A stretch of 64,000 bases of DNA from Paraburkholderia agricolaris (GCF_009455635.1 NZ_QPER01000002.1:3348001-3412000); one strand, 5' to 3'. Shown: positions 36,541 to 45,700, counted from the first letter of the stretch. Notes: a model not told the origin generated them from the letters alone. Numbers and translations: made by a program.

Positions 36541-36559
36541 AAGTAAGTTGACTTTATTG
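36541..36559 (+). promoter_or_regulatory. Copy 2 of the 19-bp motif, amidase/MFS divergent region
   Basis: AAGTAAGTTGACTTTATTG; differs from copy 1 at one position. It lies about 190 bp before the amidase start I prefer and 80 bp after the open frame's outermost codon. Confidence 0.6.
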
Positions 36560-36627
36560 TCAAATAGAAGAGTCATGACACCGCTCTATTTGTTGTGGCG
36601 AAAGAAGTCCCTCATCTTACGATATAA

Positions 36628-36646
36628 AAGCAGGTTGACTTTATTA
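36628..36646 (+). promoter_or_regulatory. Copy 3 of the 19-bp motif, just upstream of the MFS gene
   Basis: AAGCAGGTTGACTTTATTA, 61 bp before the MFS start. Its surroundings form the clearest dyad of the three (ATATAAAAG on the left, CTTTATTATAT on the right). Position relative to the gene fits either an operator or a -35 region. Confidence 0.6.
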
Positions 36647-36707
36647 TATGTTAGATGGAAAATAGAAAACATAGAACATCCATCCGCATACCTCCAAGAG
36701 AGGCGAC

Positions 36708-38078
36708 ATGTCATCTCCTTTGAATACCCGCAGCGGTATCGGTCCCCTGCGTCTTTGTGGGTTTGGCGCGGGGAACTTCGGCAACTTGCTCGCCGCGATC
36801 CCCGCTTCCATGCTGCTGCTGTATTTCCTCACTGAATTCATCCACCTCGAGCCGTGGATGGCGGGGTTGGTACTGGCGCTGCCCAAGCTATGGGACGTGT
36901 TGGTCGACATGCCGATCGGACGCTATTCGGATCAGCTCGCCCTGCGCGCGCACGGCCGCATGCGCGTCGGTATGTGGAGCGCGCTAGCGCTCGCCGTGCT
37001 TCTACCCCTGACCTTCTTTCATCCCGCGCTCACCTCGAAGCCACTGCTTGCCGCGTTCTACGTGGCAATCCAGATCCTGCAGGCCACCGCCTATACCGTT
37101 TTCGGGGTCACTTATCTGGCGCTCACCGGTGATCTCGTGGCAGATGAGGTCCAGCGTAACAGGCTGCTCACCTCATCCATGCTCGGCGGCAACCTCGCGA
37201 CGATTGCCCTAATCGTTTGCGTGCCATTCATGATCAGAATTGGTGGCGGCGGAGAACAGGGCTACTTCAATATGACCGTCATGGTCGCGCTGGTCATGAC
37301 CTTTATGTTCGCCTGTTTTTACGGTGCCGTTCGCGGTGTCCCCGCACACCCCACCGCGTTATCAGAAACCCGCGCGGAAATGTCGTTGCGTGAAGGCGTC
37401 GGCGCAATCTTGCGCAACCGGACCTTCGTTGCAATCGTTGTCGTGGTCATCGGGATTGGCACAGCCAGTGGCTGCCTGAGTGCACTGCTTGCCTATGAAA
37501 ACCGGTATCTGCTTGGACGCCCTCCCGAGGCCCTGTTCCTGCTCATAGGGCCGATATTCGTCGGCGGCCTGGCGGGTCTGCCGCTTGCCGCTCCCCTATT
37601 ACGCCGCTTCGGTAACATCAGCACGCTGAGTTTCGGCCTCCTTGCGCTCGCGTCGGTGTTCGTCTTTTACTGGTCCGGCCTCCTTTACGCGTCGATACCC
37701 ATGATCGTTGGCTGTGGAGCACTGTTCGGTGTGTTCAATTCGGTCATCTCTGTAGCCCTGCCTGCCGCCGCGCTCGATACGGCCAAATCGTTTCAGGGCG
37801 GTCCCTCTGTCGGCCTGTATCTCGGCATGTTCCTGTCGGCGCAGAAACTTGGCATGTCGCTCGGAGGCGTGTTCTCAGGCGGCCTGTTATCGCTCATCGG
37901 CTATCACCCGGATGCTCCGGCCGATCCCGCGCTACGGCAAGGCATCGCCCTGGCAGGCCTGGTCGGCCCTCTGACGCCCCTACTCATCGCTTGTCTTGCC
38001 ATGCTGTTACACGGGGCCTATGCACCCCGCAAGCAAGCAACCGCCGCTCAGGCGGAGCCCCACGTCAAGATCATGTAA
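36708..38078 (+). CDS. MFS transporter of the GPH-like (MFS_2) type
   Basis: A 456-aa membrane protein with 12 predicted helices; AGAGG nine bases before the ATG. Early helix MLLLYFLTEFIHLEPWMAGLVLALPKLWDVLVDMPIGRYSD carries the PxxWDVxxDxxxGxxSD motif found in GPH-type (MelB-like) symporters. The second half opens at AEMSLREGVGAILRNRTF. Such carriers move sugars, glycosides or peptide-like compounds with protons or cations. First gene of the plus-strand part of the cluster, followed after about 100 bp by the serine hydrolase. Mlr gene clusters also pair M81 and serine hydrolases with an MFS carrier (MlrD); this is a parallel, not proof. Confidence 0.85.
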   Translation: MSSPLNTRSGIGPLRLCGFGAGNFGNLLAAIPASMLLLYFLTEFIHLEPWMAGLVLALPKLWDVLVDMPIGRYSDQLALRAHGRMRVGMWSALALAVLLPLTFFHPALTSKPLLAAFYVAIQILQATAYTVFGVTYLALTGDLVADEVQRNRLLTSSMLGGNLATIALIVCVPFMIRIGGGGEQGYFNMTVMVALVMTFMFACFYGAVRGVPAHPTALSETRAEMSLREGVGAILRNRTFVAIVVVVIGIGTASGCLSALLAYENRYLLGRPPEALFLLIGPIFVGGLAGLPLAAPLLRRFGNISTLSFGLLALASVFVFYWSGLLYASIPMIVGCGALFGVFNSVISVALPAAALDTAKSFQGGPSVGLYLGMFLSAQKLGMSLGGVFSGGLLSLIGYHPDAPADPALRQGIALAGLVGPLTPLLIACLAMLLHGAYAPRKQATAAQAEPHVKIM

Positions 38079-38177
38079 ACACCCCGGACTGCCACAACCA
38101 GCGAGCTGGGGGGTGAAGAGGCAGATATAGGTTTTCAACAGAATGGCGGTGCGTTCAGTTTCCGGTGGAGACGAGTA

Positions 38178-39194
38178 ATGGCGGTTTCAGAACTAGTCAG
38201 TGCATTCGACGAATTATTTTTGCCCTTCAATCGCAGCGATGCGCCCGGTCTGACGGTTGGCATTGCCCAGCACGGTAAGCTGTTGTACCGGCGGGGCTTC
38301 GGGCTCGCGAGTCTGGAGCACGCGGAAGCAAATATGCCGACCACCCGATTTCGAATCGGCTCGACCAGCAAGCACTTCACCAGCCTGCTGGCCCTGCTGC
38401 TGGCCGAGGACGGCAAACTCGATCTTGACGCTCCGACTCGCCGCTATATTCCCGAACTCACCGGACCCAGCGGTGAGCCTACGCTCAGGCAACTCCTCCA
38501 GCACCGTGGCGGCTCGCGTTGCCATGTCGATGTCGGCTTCCTCGCTCACGGTCTCGCTATAGCATCCAGGGGAAACGCGCTGGCCATGCAGGTGCGCCAG
38601 ACGAGCCGCAACTTCGCACCAGGTCGGGCGATGATATACAACAACAGCGGCTATCACCTGGTGTCGATCGCCATCGAACGGGCAAACCGCGCGCCGTTTG
38701 AAGAGCAGTTAAAGCAGCGGCTATTCGGTCCTGTTGGCATGGTCGACACCGCGCCCATTCCGAGCGACAGCATCATCGTGCCGGGCACGATCCTCGGTGA
38801 AATCGCGATCGGGCTGGACGAAGCTGTGCAGGGTAAGGGATTAACGGTCAGGTTCGGCGGCCAATCGACGGTCTACGGCAAGGTGTCGAAGGATACTGCC
38901 GACGTTGAGGTCTTCGCGACTGCATCCGCCGGCCAGTACTACAGTGGCGATGCAGAGTGCACGGCCGTAATCATAAAGGACGGCAAAAATCTCATGCTCC
39001 GATGCGACGACCCATATGGGCAGATCGAGAGTGAGCTGATTTGCCTAGGTGAGACAGTTGCGCGTGGCGCATACCCTCTGTGGGGCGGTTATACCTCGTT
39101 GAGTTTTTCCGGGCAGGACGGGCAAATAACTGAGTTCCAGCTCAACTCGATGCGCACACGAGGTCTCACGTTCAAGCGCAAGCTGGCTAGCTGA
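38178..39194 (+). CDS. Beta-lactamase/D-aminopeptidase-type serine hydrolase with internal deletion
   Basis: A 338-aa protein; GGAG eight bases before ATG. The S12-type active site is present: STSK (RIGSTSKHFTSLLALLL) with serine near residue 60, and the YxN motif YNNSGYH near 155. The third motif (HxG/KTG) is not seen. The part after residue 200 (LTVRFGGQSTVYG, then QYYSGDAECTAVIIKDG...LMLRCDD) looks like the C-terminal beta domain of D-aminopeptidases joined too early, so about 150-180 residues seem missing from a family usually near 500 aa. The frame is intact, so it may be a shortened but folded protein or a dead enzyme. MlrB of microcystin clusters belongs to the same superfamily. Confidence 0.75.
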   Translation: MAVSELVSAFDELFLPFNRSDAPGLTVGIAQHGKLLYRRGFGLASLEHAEANMPTTRFRIGSTSKHFTSLLALLLAEDGKLDLDAPTRRYIPELTGPSGEPTLRQLLQHRGGSRCHVDVGFLAHGLAIASRGNALAMQVRQTSRNFAPGRAMIYNNSGYHLVSIAIERANRAPFEEQLKQRLFGPVGMVDTAPIPSDSIIVPGTILGEIAIGLDEAVQGKGLTVRFGGQSTVYGKVSKDTADVEVFATASAGQYYSGDAECTAVIIKDGKNLMLRCDDPYGQIESELICLGETVARGAYPLWGGYTSLSFSGQDGQITEFQLNSMRTRGLTFKRKLAS

Positions 39195-39399
39195 GCGTCC
39201 GGTCATTTCTCAATCGGCATGCATGAATTTACATGCGCCAACGGAGGAACGCATATCGGCCACAGCAATCGCCGGTAAGTCAATCGAGGCGCGAAAGCCA
39301 GCAATCTGTGCGCATCATCTATTACTGCGCTGAGGCACCGGGAAAACCGATGTATGCCGCACAGGCATGAATCGGAATCGACAACATTAGGAGAGACGT

Positions 39400-41031
39400 T
39401 TGGACGCAAGACTCTGGGCACCCAGCTATGGTGACATTCCGCTGGAGATCGATGCCGACGCGCATCGCTCTGTCACGCACATGCTCGAACATGCCATGCG
39501 CACGTTCGCAGATCGGCCGGCCTTCCGCTCCTTCGGTCAAACGTTGACCTATGCGGATATCGATCGCCTGTCGCGCGACTTCGCGGCATATCTGCAGCAG
39601 ACGCTTGGGATTGCGAAAGGTGACCGGGTCGCCGTGATGAGCCCGAATCTACTCGCGTTTCCGATTGCCTTTCTCGGCATCATCCGCGCGGGCGCGGTAC
39701 AGGTGAGCGTCAATCCCTTCTATACGCCGCGCGAACTGGAGCATCAGCTCAGAGACTCGAACGTAGGTGTCATCCTCGCGTACAGCGGAAGCACGGGCGT
39801 TGTGGCCGAGGTCGCGCAGAAAGTCGCGCTCACGCACGTCATCACGATCTGCCCTGGCGATGGTACCTCGGTCGATCTGCCCGCAGCCCCAATCGATCCA
39901 CGGCTGCACGCCACCGTTTCTTTTCGCGAAGCACTCGCCATGGGTGCCAAGCTGCAGTTCGAGCAGGTCGACCTGACAGGAGATGATCTGCTGCTCCTGC
40001 AATACACAGGGGGAACGACCGGGCTATCCAAGGGGGCAGCGCTCACCCATCGCAATCTGGTGGCGAATACCGAGCAGTTCAAGGCATTCACACCGACCGC
40101 CACTCGCCCCGGGCAGGAAGTGATCGTCACGGCATTACCGCTCTATCACATCTTCGCGCTGATGGTGAATTTCATCACCTATTTCTCGATCGGCGCGGAC
40201 AACTGGCTGGTTACCGATCCGCGCGATACGGATGCGCTCATCGATATCCTGCGCGCATCGAAGCCGACCAGCTTCATGGGTGTCAATACGCTGTACACAG
40301 CACTTGCGACTCACCCCGGCCTTAAGGACGTGGATTTCTCCAATCTGCGTCTCGCTGGCGGTGGCGGCGCTGCGATCATCCCGGCGACATCGACCCGCTG
40401 GCAGCAGGTCACAGGCACCTTCATTCGTGAGGGCTACGGATTGTCAGAGACTGGCCCAGTCCTGACGTTCAATCCGCACTATATCGAGACGTTCAACGGG
40501 ACCGCGGGCCTGCCACTGCCTTCCACCGATATCCAGTTGCTGACCGCCGACGGCCAACGGGCGGCGCAGGGCCAATCGGGGGAAATCTGCGCGAAGGGGC
40601 CACAGATAATGCGCGGCTACTGGAATCAGCCGGAGGCGAACCACGCGGCCTTTACTGCCGACGGCTATTTTCTCACTGGAGACATCGGCGTCTTCGACGA
40701 AAAGGGATTCCTCAGGATCGTCGACCGCGTTAAGGACATGATCATCGTCTCCGGATTCAACGTCTATCCGAACGAGGTCGAGGCCGTAGCAGCCGCCTGT
40801 GCAGGCGTGGCTGAATGTGCATGCATCGGCGAGCCGGATGAGAAAACGGGAGAAGCGGTACGACTCTTTGTCGTCCGAGTCCCCAGTTCTGCCCTGACGG
40901 AGAATCAGATCGTCGAACACTGCCGGCATGGGCTCGCCGCTTACAAGGTACCGAGGACCGTCACGTTCGTCGAGACACTTCCGAAATCGACGGTGGGCAA
41001 GATGCTGCGTCGCGAGCTCCGGCATAGGTAG
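39400..41031 (+). CDS. Long-chain/aryl acyl-CoA ligase (AMP-forming)
   Basis: A 543-aa AMP-binding enzyme. The start is TTG at 39400, preceded by TAGGAGAGACG, a near-perfect ribosome-binding site; no ATG nearby fits as well. Motifs: P-loop LQYTGGTTGLSKGAALTH (YTGGTTGxxK), YGLSETGPV (A5), YFLTGDIG (A7), RVKDMIIVSGFNVYPNEVE (A8) and the catalytic lysine in PKSTVGKMLRREL. It would activate a carboxylic acid to the acyl-CoA used by the thiolase-to-dehydrogenase genes downstream. Position after the hydrolases suggests it activates the acid they release. Exact chain length or ring substrate cannot be told. Confidence 0.92.
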   Translation: MDARLWAPSYGDIPLEIDADAHRSVTHMLEHAMRTFADRPAFRSFGQTLTYADIDRLSRDFAAYLQQTLGIAKGDRVAVMSPNLLAFPIAFLGIIRAGAVQVSVNPFYTPRELEHQLRDSNVGVILAYSGSTGVVAEVAQKVALTHVITICPGDGTSVDLPAAPIDPRLHATVSFREALAMGAKLQFEQVDLTGDDLLLLQYTGGTTGLSKGAALTHRNLVANTEQFKAFTPTATRPGQEVIVTALPLYHIFALMVNFITYFSIGADNWLVTDPRDTDALIDILRASKPTSFMGVNTLYTALATHPGLKDVDFSNLRLAGGGGAAIIPATSTRWQQVTGTFIREGYGLSETGPVLTFNPHYIETFNGTAGLPLPSTDIQLLTADGQRAAQGQSGEICAKGPQIMRGYWNQPEANHAAFTADGYFLTGDIGVFDEKGFLRIVDRVKDMIIVSGFNVYPNEVEAVAAACAGVAECACIGEPDEKTGEAVRLFVVRVPSSALTENQIVEHCRHGLAAYKVPRTVTFVETLPKSTVGKMLRRELRHR

Positions 41032-41120
41032 GTCGCGCAGGGTCTGGTTTCACCAGAAGGGGTAAATACGTACGCACCAGCTTTGCCCGCATACAGTCTC
41101 GATTTCATTAACCGAAGCCA

Positions 41121-42170
41121 ATGCATCGTATGCTTCCACAACCTATTACCGTTTCCGCCGCATTTGTGCGGGGCATGCTCTCGGGCATGAAGGTACTGCG
41201 CATACCCTGCGATGACTGGTTGTGGCGAGTGGGGATACCCCCCGAGCTCCTGAATCAGAAAGGTGCACGCGTGACAGCGGAGCAGTACGTCATGCTTTTT
41301 CAGCGCGTAGCGGAAGACCGAAACGACGACGGACTTGGGTTCTTCTCCCGTCAATTACCTAACGGGAGTATTGCGTTGTTGCTGCGCAGCATTCTTACGT
41401 CGCCGACGCTAGAAGTCGCGATGCGACGACTGTGTCGCGGATTCGAAGTACTGCAGCAGGACATTCGAATGCGCGTTGTCAGGGATGGGAGTCTCACTGG
41501 CATATGCATTGACGTGCCACCCGAGTTCTATCCTGACCGCCTCTTCTTGCCAGAGTATCTGACTCGAGCGCTTTTTCGCCTGTTTGACTGGTTAAAAGGC
41601 AGACGACTCACGATCGTGCGGTTTGATTTCGCCCACCCGTTTCCAGACCACGGCGGCGAATACATCAAGCTATTTCCCGGTGAAATACGCTTCAATCAGC
41701 ACGTTACTGCGATGTGGATGAATTCCCTCGATCTTCTCACTCCGATATATCGCGACGATGCGGCAACGAGCCGCTTTCTTGAGGGGTTTTACCGATACAT
41801 CGTGATACCGAAACGTAGCGACTACCTCGTGGAAGAACAGGTCCGTGACCACCTCCTGCGTACAAATCCGCTATGGCCAGATCTGCGGCGAACGGCCGAC
41901 GCGCTGAAAAGGCCGGCAAGCACGCTTCAGAGGCAGCTGGCCGACGAAGGCACGTCATTCCGGACGGTCAAAGACACACTGCGGCGCGATCTTGCCATAA
42001 TACGGCTGGTTTCTCCGACCGTTCCAATGTCGAAGATAGCAAACGAATTGGGGTTTTCAGATAGCGCTGTTTTTCAGCGAGCCTTCAAGGGATGGACGGG
42101 AATCGCGCCCGGAACCTATTGGAAAAATAGGCTGCAGTCCGCTATTCCGACGGTCCAGCCAGACGATTGA
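41121..42170 (+). CDS. AraC-family regulator (OruR/ArgR-like)
   Basis: A 349-aa protein with an N-terminal arabinose_bd-type domain (PCDDWLWRVGIPPELLNQKGARVTAEQYVMLF, common in the OruR subgroup) and a C-terminal AraC double helix-turn-helix (DLRRTADALKRPASTLQRQLADEGTSFRTVKDTLRRDLAIIRL and SKIANELGFSDSAVFQRAFKGWTGIAPG). It lies between the CoA ligase and the beta-oxidation set, same strand, and is probably the activator of the latter. A 610-bp gap follows before the thiolase gene. Confidence 0.9.
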   Translation: MHRMLPQPITVSAAFVRGMLSGMKVLRIPCDDWLWRVGIPPELLNQKGARVTAEQYVMLFQRVAEDRNDDGLGFFSRQLPNGSIALLLRSILTSPTLEVAMRRLCRGFEVLQQDIRMRVVRDGSLTGICIDVPPEFYPDRLFLPEYLTRALFRLFDWLKGRRLTIVRFDFAHPFPDHGGEYIKLFPGEIRFNQHVTAMWMNSLDLLTPIYRDDAATSRFLEGFYRYIVIPKRSDYLVEEQVRDHLLRTNPLWPDLRRTADALKRPASTLQRQLADEGTSFRTVKDTLRRDLAIIRLVSPTVPMSKIANELGFSDSAVFQRAFKGWTGIAPGTYWKNRLQSAIPTVQPDD

Positions 42171-42173
42171 AAG

Positions 42174-42783
42174 GCGCGTTGCCATCGACGCACGAAGGGC
42201 GCATACCCGCAGGCCTTCTGGCAGACTCCCGCTACCGGTGTCCGCCTATGCGAATCTTGCTTCAATACCGCAGGGTGCGTCTCCTTAGGCGCCTGCCACG
42301 GACCAATGGTCTGTTCAAGACCGCTCTTTCGCTATCCAGCTTTCGGAGCTCACTCCACGGCCCAGTCCGATGAGACTGATCGTCCGCGTCGAGGGCCATC
42401 GAGCACCGACTTCAACCACTTTCCAACCTATGACCGCCGAGGCTCGGTTTGTACGCTCCAGCGTTCTTCCATGGGGGTTTGTGAATCTAGGTCTTTTGCA
42501 ATTCGATTGATCCGACTTGCAATTGCCCCCGGACTGGGGGCTTCTACGATACGTATTTCAAACATACAGGGACGCAGCGCTCGCGCGCAATCGTTGTGCG
42601 CAGGCCAGCCGCATTAGTTAAGAGTGGACACCGTTTCCCACACTGCAGAATGTTGATTACCAGGTATAAATCCCCAAGTGGTGTCGAACTTCGCAACATC
42701 TCGCCCCTCTCCGGCACTAGGGAAAAGCCCTGGTGGAAGACGCGGTGAGAACCTTGATCACTAATTGATAATTAAGAGGTGCT
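42174..42783. other. 610 bp without a gene, upstream of the beta-oxidation operon
   Basis: No coding frame is supported. The last ~50 bp before the thiolase start are A/T-rich (CACTAATTGATAATTAAGAGG) and end in a good ribosome-binding site, so a promoter controlled by the AraC protein is likely here. I could not pick out an AraC half-site pair. Confidence 0.45.
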
Positions 42784-43974
42784 ATGACTTCGTCTGTGGT
42801 TGTTGCCGGTGTCGGCATGATCCCTTTCACAAAACCCGGAGCCAATGAGCCATATCCGGCGATGGTGGCAACAGCGGTCCTCGCCGCACTGGCCGACGCC
42901 GGAATCGACTATACCAAGGTGCAGCAAGCCTACGCAGGTTATGTGTACGGCGATTCGACTGCCGGCCAACGCGCACTGTATGAGGTCGGTATGACCGGAA
43001 TCCCGGTTGTCAACGTTAACAACAATTGCTCGACCGGCTCGACTGCCCTGTACCTTGCGCGTCAAGCAGTGGCGAGCGGGACGATTGAGTGTGCGCTCGC
43101 ATTCGGTTTCGAACAGATGACGCCCGGCGCACTGGGCGTGAAGTTTGCCGATCGTCCTAGCCCCTTCGAGCGTTTCGATGCTTTGACAGCCGAACTCGTC
43201 GACATCGCCGATATACCATTCGCGCTGCGCTACTTTGGTGGCGCGGGTCTCGCTCACATGAAGGAATTCGGCACAAAAGTCGAAACGTTCGCAAAGATTC
43301 GTGCGAAGGCAAGTCGTCACGCAGCCAGAAATCCAATGGCCGTTTTCCGGCAGGTATTGACCGAGGAAGAGGTGATGGACTCGCCGATGATCTGGCCTGG
43401 CGTGATGACGCGGTTGATGGCCTGTCCGCCGACATGTGGCGCGGCTGCAGCGATCGTGGTGTCGGAGGCATTCGCGAAGAAGCATGGTCTCGATGCATCA
43501 GTGCGAATCCGGGCCCAGAGCATGACAACCGACACGCCAGTTGCCTTTGACGCGCGGGACATGCGCGAAGTGGTGGGTTTCAGCATGACGCGCAATGCGG
43601 CCCAACAGGTGTATGAAGCAGCAGGCATCGGTCCCGAGGATCTCAGCGTGGTTGAACTGCATGACTGCTTTGCTCACAACGAACTGATTACCTATGAAGG
43701 ACTCGGTCTTTGCCCGTTGGGCGGTGCAGAGAAGTTCGTAGTCGACGGGAACAACACATATGGCGGCAAAGTCGTCACCAATCCGTCTGGCGGCCTGCTC
43801 TCAAAGGGACATCCCTTGGGCGCCACAGGATTGGCGCAATGCGCTGAACTGGTCGCCCAACTGCGTGGTCGTGCTGAAGCACGGCAGGTCGAAGGCGCGC
43901 GACTGGCGCTGCAGCACAACCTCGGCCTCGGCGGCGCTTGTGTCGTTACCCTGTACGAACGGGTCACAGCATGA
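42784..43974 (+). CDS. SCP2-type thiolase (beta-ketothiolase)
   Basis: A 396-aa thiolase of the SCP-x/lipid-transfer type, AGAGG before ATG. The acylated cysteine is in NVNNNCSTGSTALYLA near residue 86, the VELHDCFAHNE motif (His/Asp/Cys) is near 293, and the C-terminal GGLLSKGHPLGATGLAQ holds the second histidine. Members cleave the beta-keto thioester of branched or ring-bearing side chains, as in sterol side-chain degradation. It overlaps the next gene by ATGA. First gene of a compact five-gene operon: thiolase, MaoC-N, MaoC, SDR, acyl-CoA dehydrogenase. Confidence 0.9.
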   Translation: MTSSVVVAGVGMIPFTKPGANEPYPAMVATAVLAALADAGIDYTKVQQAYAGYVYGDSTAGQRALYEVGMTGIPVVNVNNNCSTGSTALYLARQAVASGTIECALAFGFEQMTPGALGVKFADRPSPFERFDALTAELVDIADIPFALRYFGGAGLAHMKEFGTKVETFAKIRAKASRHAARNPMAVFRQVLTEEEVMDSPMIWPGVMTRLMACPPTCGAAAAIVVSEAFAKKHGLDASVRIRAQSMTTDTPVAFDARDMREVVGFSMTRNAAQQVYEAAGIGPEDLSVVELHDCFAHNELITYEGLGLCPLGGAEKFVVDGNNTYGGKVVTNPSGGLLSKGHPLGATGLAQCAELVAQLRGRAEARQVEGARLALQHNLGLGGACVVTLYERVTA

Positions 43975-44411
43975 TCGACAAAAAATGGATCGGCTACGAG
44001 ATCGGCAGTTCCACATTCCACATCGAAGCGGGGCGGCTGAAATTCTTTGCGAAATCAATAGGCGAGACCAATCCTATCTACACCGACGAAACCGTGGCCC
44101 GCGCTGCGGGTTATACCGATATTCCGGCCCCGCCCACATTCCTGTTTGCTGCAGAACTCGATTCTGGCGCCACGTTCCATCTTTTTGATCTGATGGGGGT
44201 GCCGCTCGAACGACTGCTGCACGGCGAGCAAAATTTCGAGTTTTTTGGGCCAGTCGTCGCCAGCGACACGGTAACGGTCACGTCTCAGATCAAGGACATC
44301 TACGAAAAGAAGGGAGGCGCGCTCGAATTCATCGAAGTCGCATCAAATGTTGTCAGCGATCGCGGCGACCTCGTGGCCCGGATGCGCTCGGTGACCATCA
44401 TCCGCAACTGA
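43971..44411 (+). CDS. MaoC-type hydratase subunit, likely non-catalytic partner
   Basis: A 146-aa hot-dog protein from ATG 43971, overlapping the thiolase stop (ATGA). It matches the MaoC_dehydrat_N type (FAKSIGETNPIYTDETVARAAGYTDIPAPPTFLFA). The place of the catalytic D-x4-H in active MaoC proteins reads GETNPIY, lacking the histidine, so it is probably the structural subunit of a two-gene hydratase. The active partner is the next gene, 12 bp away. Such pairs are known from steroid degradation (ChsH1-ChsH2). Confidence 0.82.
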   Translation: MIDKKWIGYEIGSSTFHIEAGRLKFFAKSIGETNPIYTDETVARAAGYTDIPAPPTFLFAAELDSGATFHLFDLMGVPLERLLHGEQNFEFFGPVVASDTVTVTSQIKDIYEKKGGALEFIEVASNVVSDRGDLVARMRSVTIIRN

Positions 44412-44423
44412 GAGATTACCGAT

Positions 44424-44843
44424 ATGACTACGCTGAATTTTGATACTGTTCAGCTCGGCGACGAACTGCCCGTGTTGCAGTTGCCTCCCCTGGATCGACG
44501 TACGCTCGCTCTTTTCGCCGGTGCATCAGGAGATCACAACCCCATCCACATCGACCTTGACTTCGCGCGACGGGCCGGCATGCCGGACGTTTTCGCACAT
44601 GGCATGCTAGGTATGGCCTGGCTCGGCAAGCTGCTGACCGATTGGACGCCGCAAATGCAATTGCGCCGCTTCGACGTAAGGTTTCAAGGCATTACGCACA
44701 TCGGCAACGTCATCCAATGCAGCGGCCGGGTCGTCGAGAAACTGGATGTCAACGGTGAGCGCCGTGTGCGTGTCGAAGTGCAAAGCGTGAACCAGTTTGG
44801 CCAATTAAAACTCGCTGGGGAAGCGCTGGTAGCGCTCCCTTAA
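44424..44843 (+). CDS. MaoC-type enoyl-CoA hydratase subunit, catalytic
   Basis: A 139-aa MaoC hot-dog protein with the intact active site ASGDHNPIHIDLDFARRAGMPDVFAHGMLGMAW (catalytic aspartate and histidine spaced D-x4-H). It hydrates the enoyl-CoA made by the acyl-CoA dehydrogenase. Two single-domain MaoC genes in tandem replace the usual 300-aa double hot-dog protein. Confidence 0.88.
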   Translation: MTTLNFDTVQLGDELPVLQLPPLDRRTLALFAGASGDHNPIHIDLDFARRAGMPDVFAHGMLGMAWLGKLLTDWTPQMQLRRFDVRFQGITHIGNVIQCSGRVVEKLDVNGERRVRVEVQSVNQFGQLKLAGEALVALP

Positions 44844-44866
44844 ATATATTTAGGATTATTTATTTT

Positions 44867-45697
44867 ATGACTCAGAAACTCGACGGAAAAGTTGCACTGA
44901 TAACCGGATCAGGTCGAGGCATCGGTCGATCGATTGCGCTAAAACTTGCCAGTGAAGGCGCACGTATTGTTGTCAACGATCTTGACGATGAACCGGCACG
45001 GGAAGTTGTGCAGGTGATCCGTGATGCCGGTGGTCAGGCTGTGGCTTGCATCGGCAGCGTCGCCGCGCCGGATTTTGCCGAGCGTTTTGTCGGTACAGCG
45101 CTCAGCAACTATAAGGGGTTGGATATCATCGTCAATAACGCCGGATACACCTGGGACAACGTCATCCAGAAGATGACTGACGAACAGTGGTACGCGATGA
45201 TCGACTGCCATATGACAGCGCCATTCCGGATTCTGCGCGCAGCGCAACCGGTGATCCGGGCACTCAACAAATCAGAAACCGAAGCGGGTACATCCGTGGT
45301 GCGCAAGGTAGTAAACATCTCGTCAGTCGCGGGCCTGTTCGGCAACGCGGGGCAGATGAATTACGCGGCCGCCAAAGCCGGCATTGTCGGCATGACGCAG
45401 ACGCTCGCAAAGGAATGGGGCCGCATAAAGGTGACTGTTAATTGCGTCGCGTACGGGATGATCAACACGCGCCTTACTACCGTGGCAGGCAGTGGCGCTA
45501 CAGCAAACATCGATGGACGGGAAATTAAGGTCGGAGTGAACCCGGATCTACTGGCTATGCTGGAAAAAGGTATCCCCTTAGGCCGTGCCGGAACACCGGA
45601 GGAAGCAGCGGGCGCGGTATACGTGCTCTGTGTTCCGGAGTCGGACTATGTAAGTGGCCAGACGCTAATGTGTAGCGGCGGCCTCACAGGGATCTAG
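44867..45697 (+). CDS. Short-chain dehydrogenase (3-hydroxyacyl-CoA dehydrogenase type)
   Basis: A 276-aa SDR. The cofactor motif is ITGSGRGIGRSIA (residues 13-25), the acidic residue VVNDLDD fits NAD(H), then NNAG, the catalytic serine in VNISSVAG and YxxxK as MNYAAAKAG. In this operon it would oxidise the 3-hydroxyacyl-CoA formed by the MaoC pair. Preceded by an A/T-rich ribosome-binding region (TTAGGATT). The insert ALNKSETEAGTSVVRKVV before the active serine is common in this subgroup. Confidence 0.88.
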   Translation: MTQKLDGKVALITGSGRGIGRSIALKLASEGARIVVNDLDDEPAREVVQVIRDAGGQAVACIGSVAAPDFAERFVGTALSNYKGLDIIVNNAGYTWDNVIQKMTDEQWYAMIDCHMTAPFRILRAAQPVIRALNKSETEAGTSVVRKVVNISSVAGLFGNAGQMNYAAAKAGIVGMTQTLAKEWGRIKVTVNCVAYGMINTRLTTVAGSGATANIDGREIKVGVNPDLLAMLEKGIPLGRAGTPEEAAGAVYVLCVPESDYVSGQTLMCSGGLTGI

Positions 45698-45700
45698 ACC

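Noticed and set aside
28253..39194. A complete microcystin-degrading mlrABCD cluster
   Set aside because: No MlrA-type CAAX protease is present, the serine hydrolase seems internally deleted and gene order differs; only family-level parallels hold.
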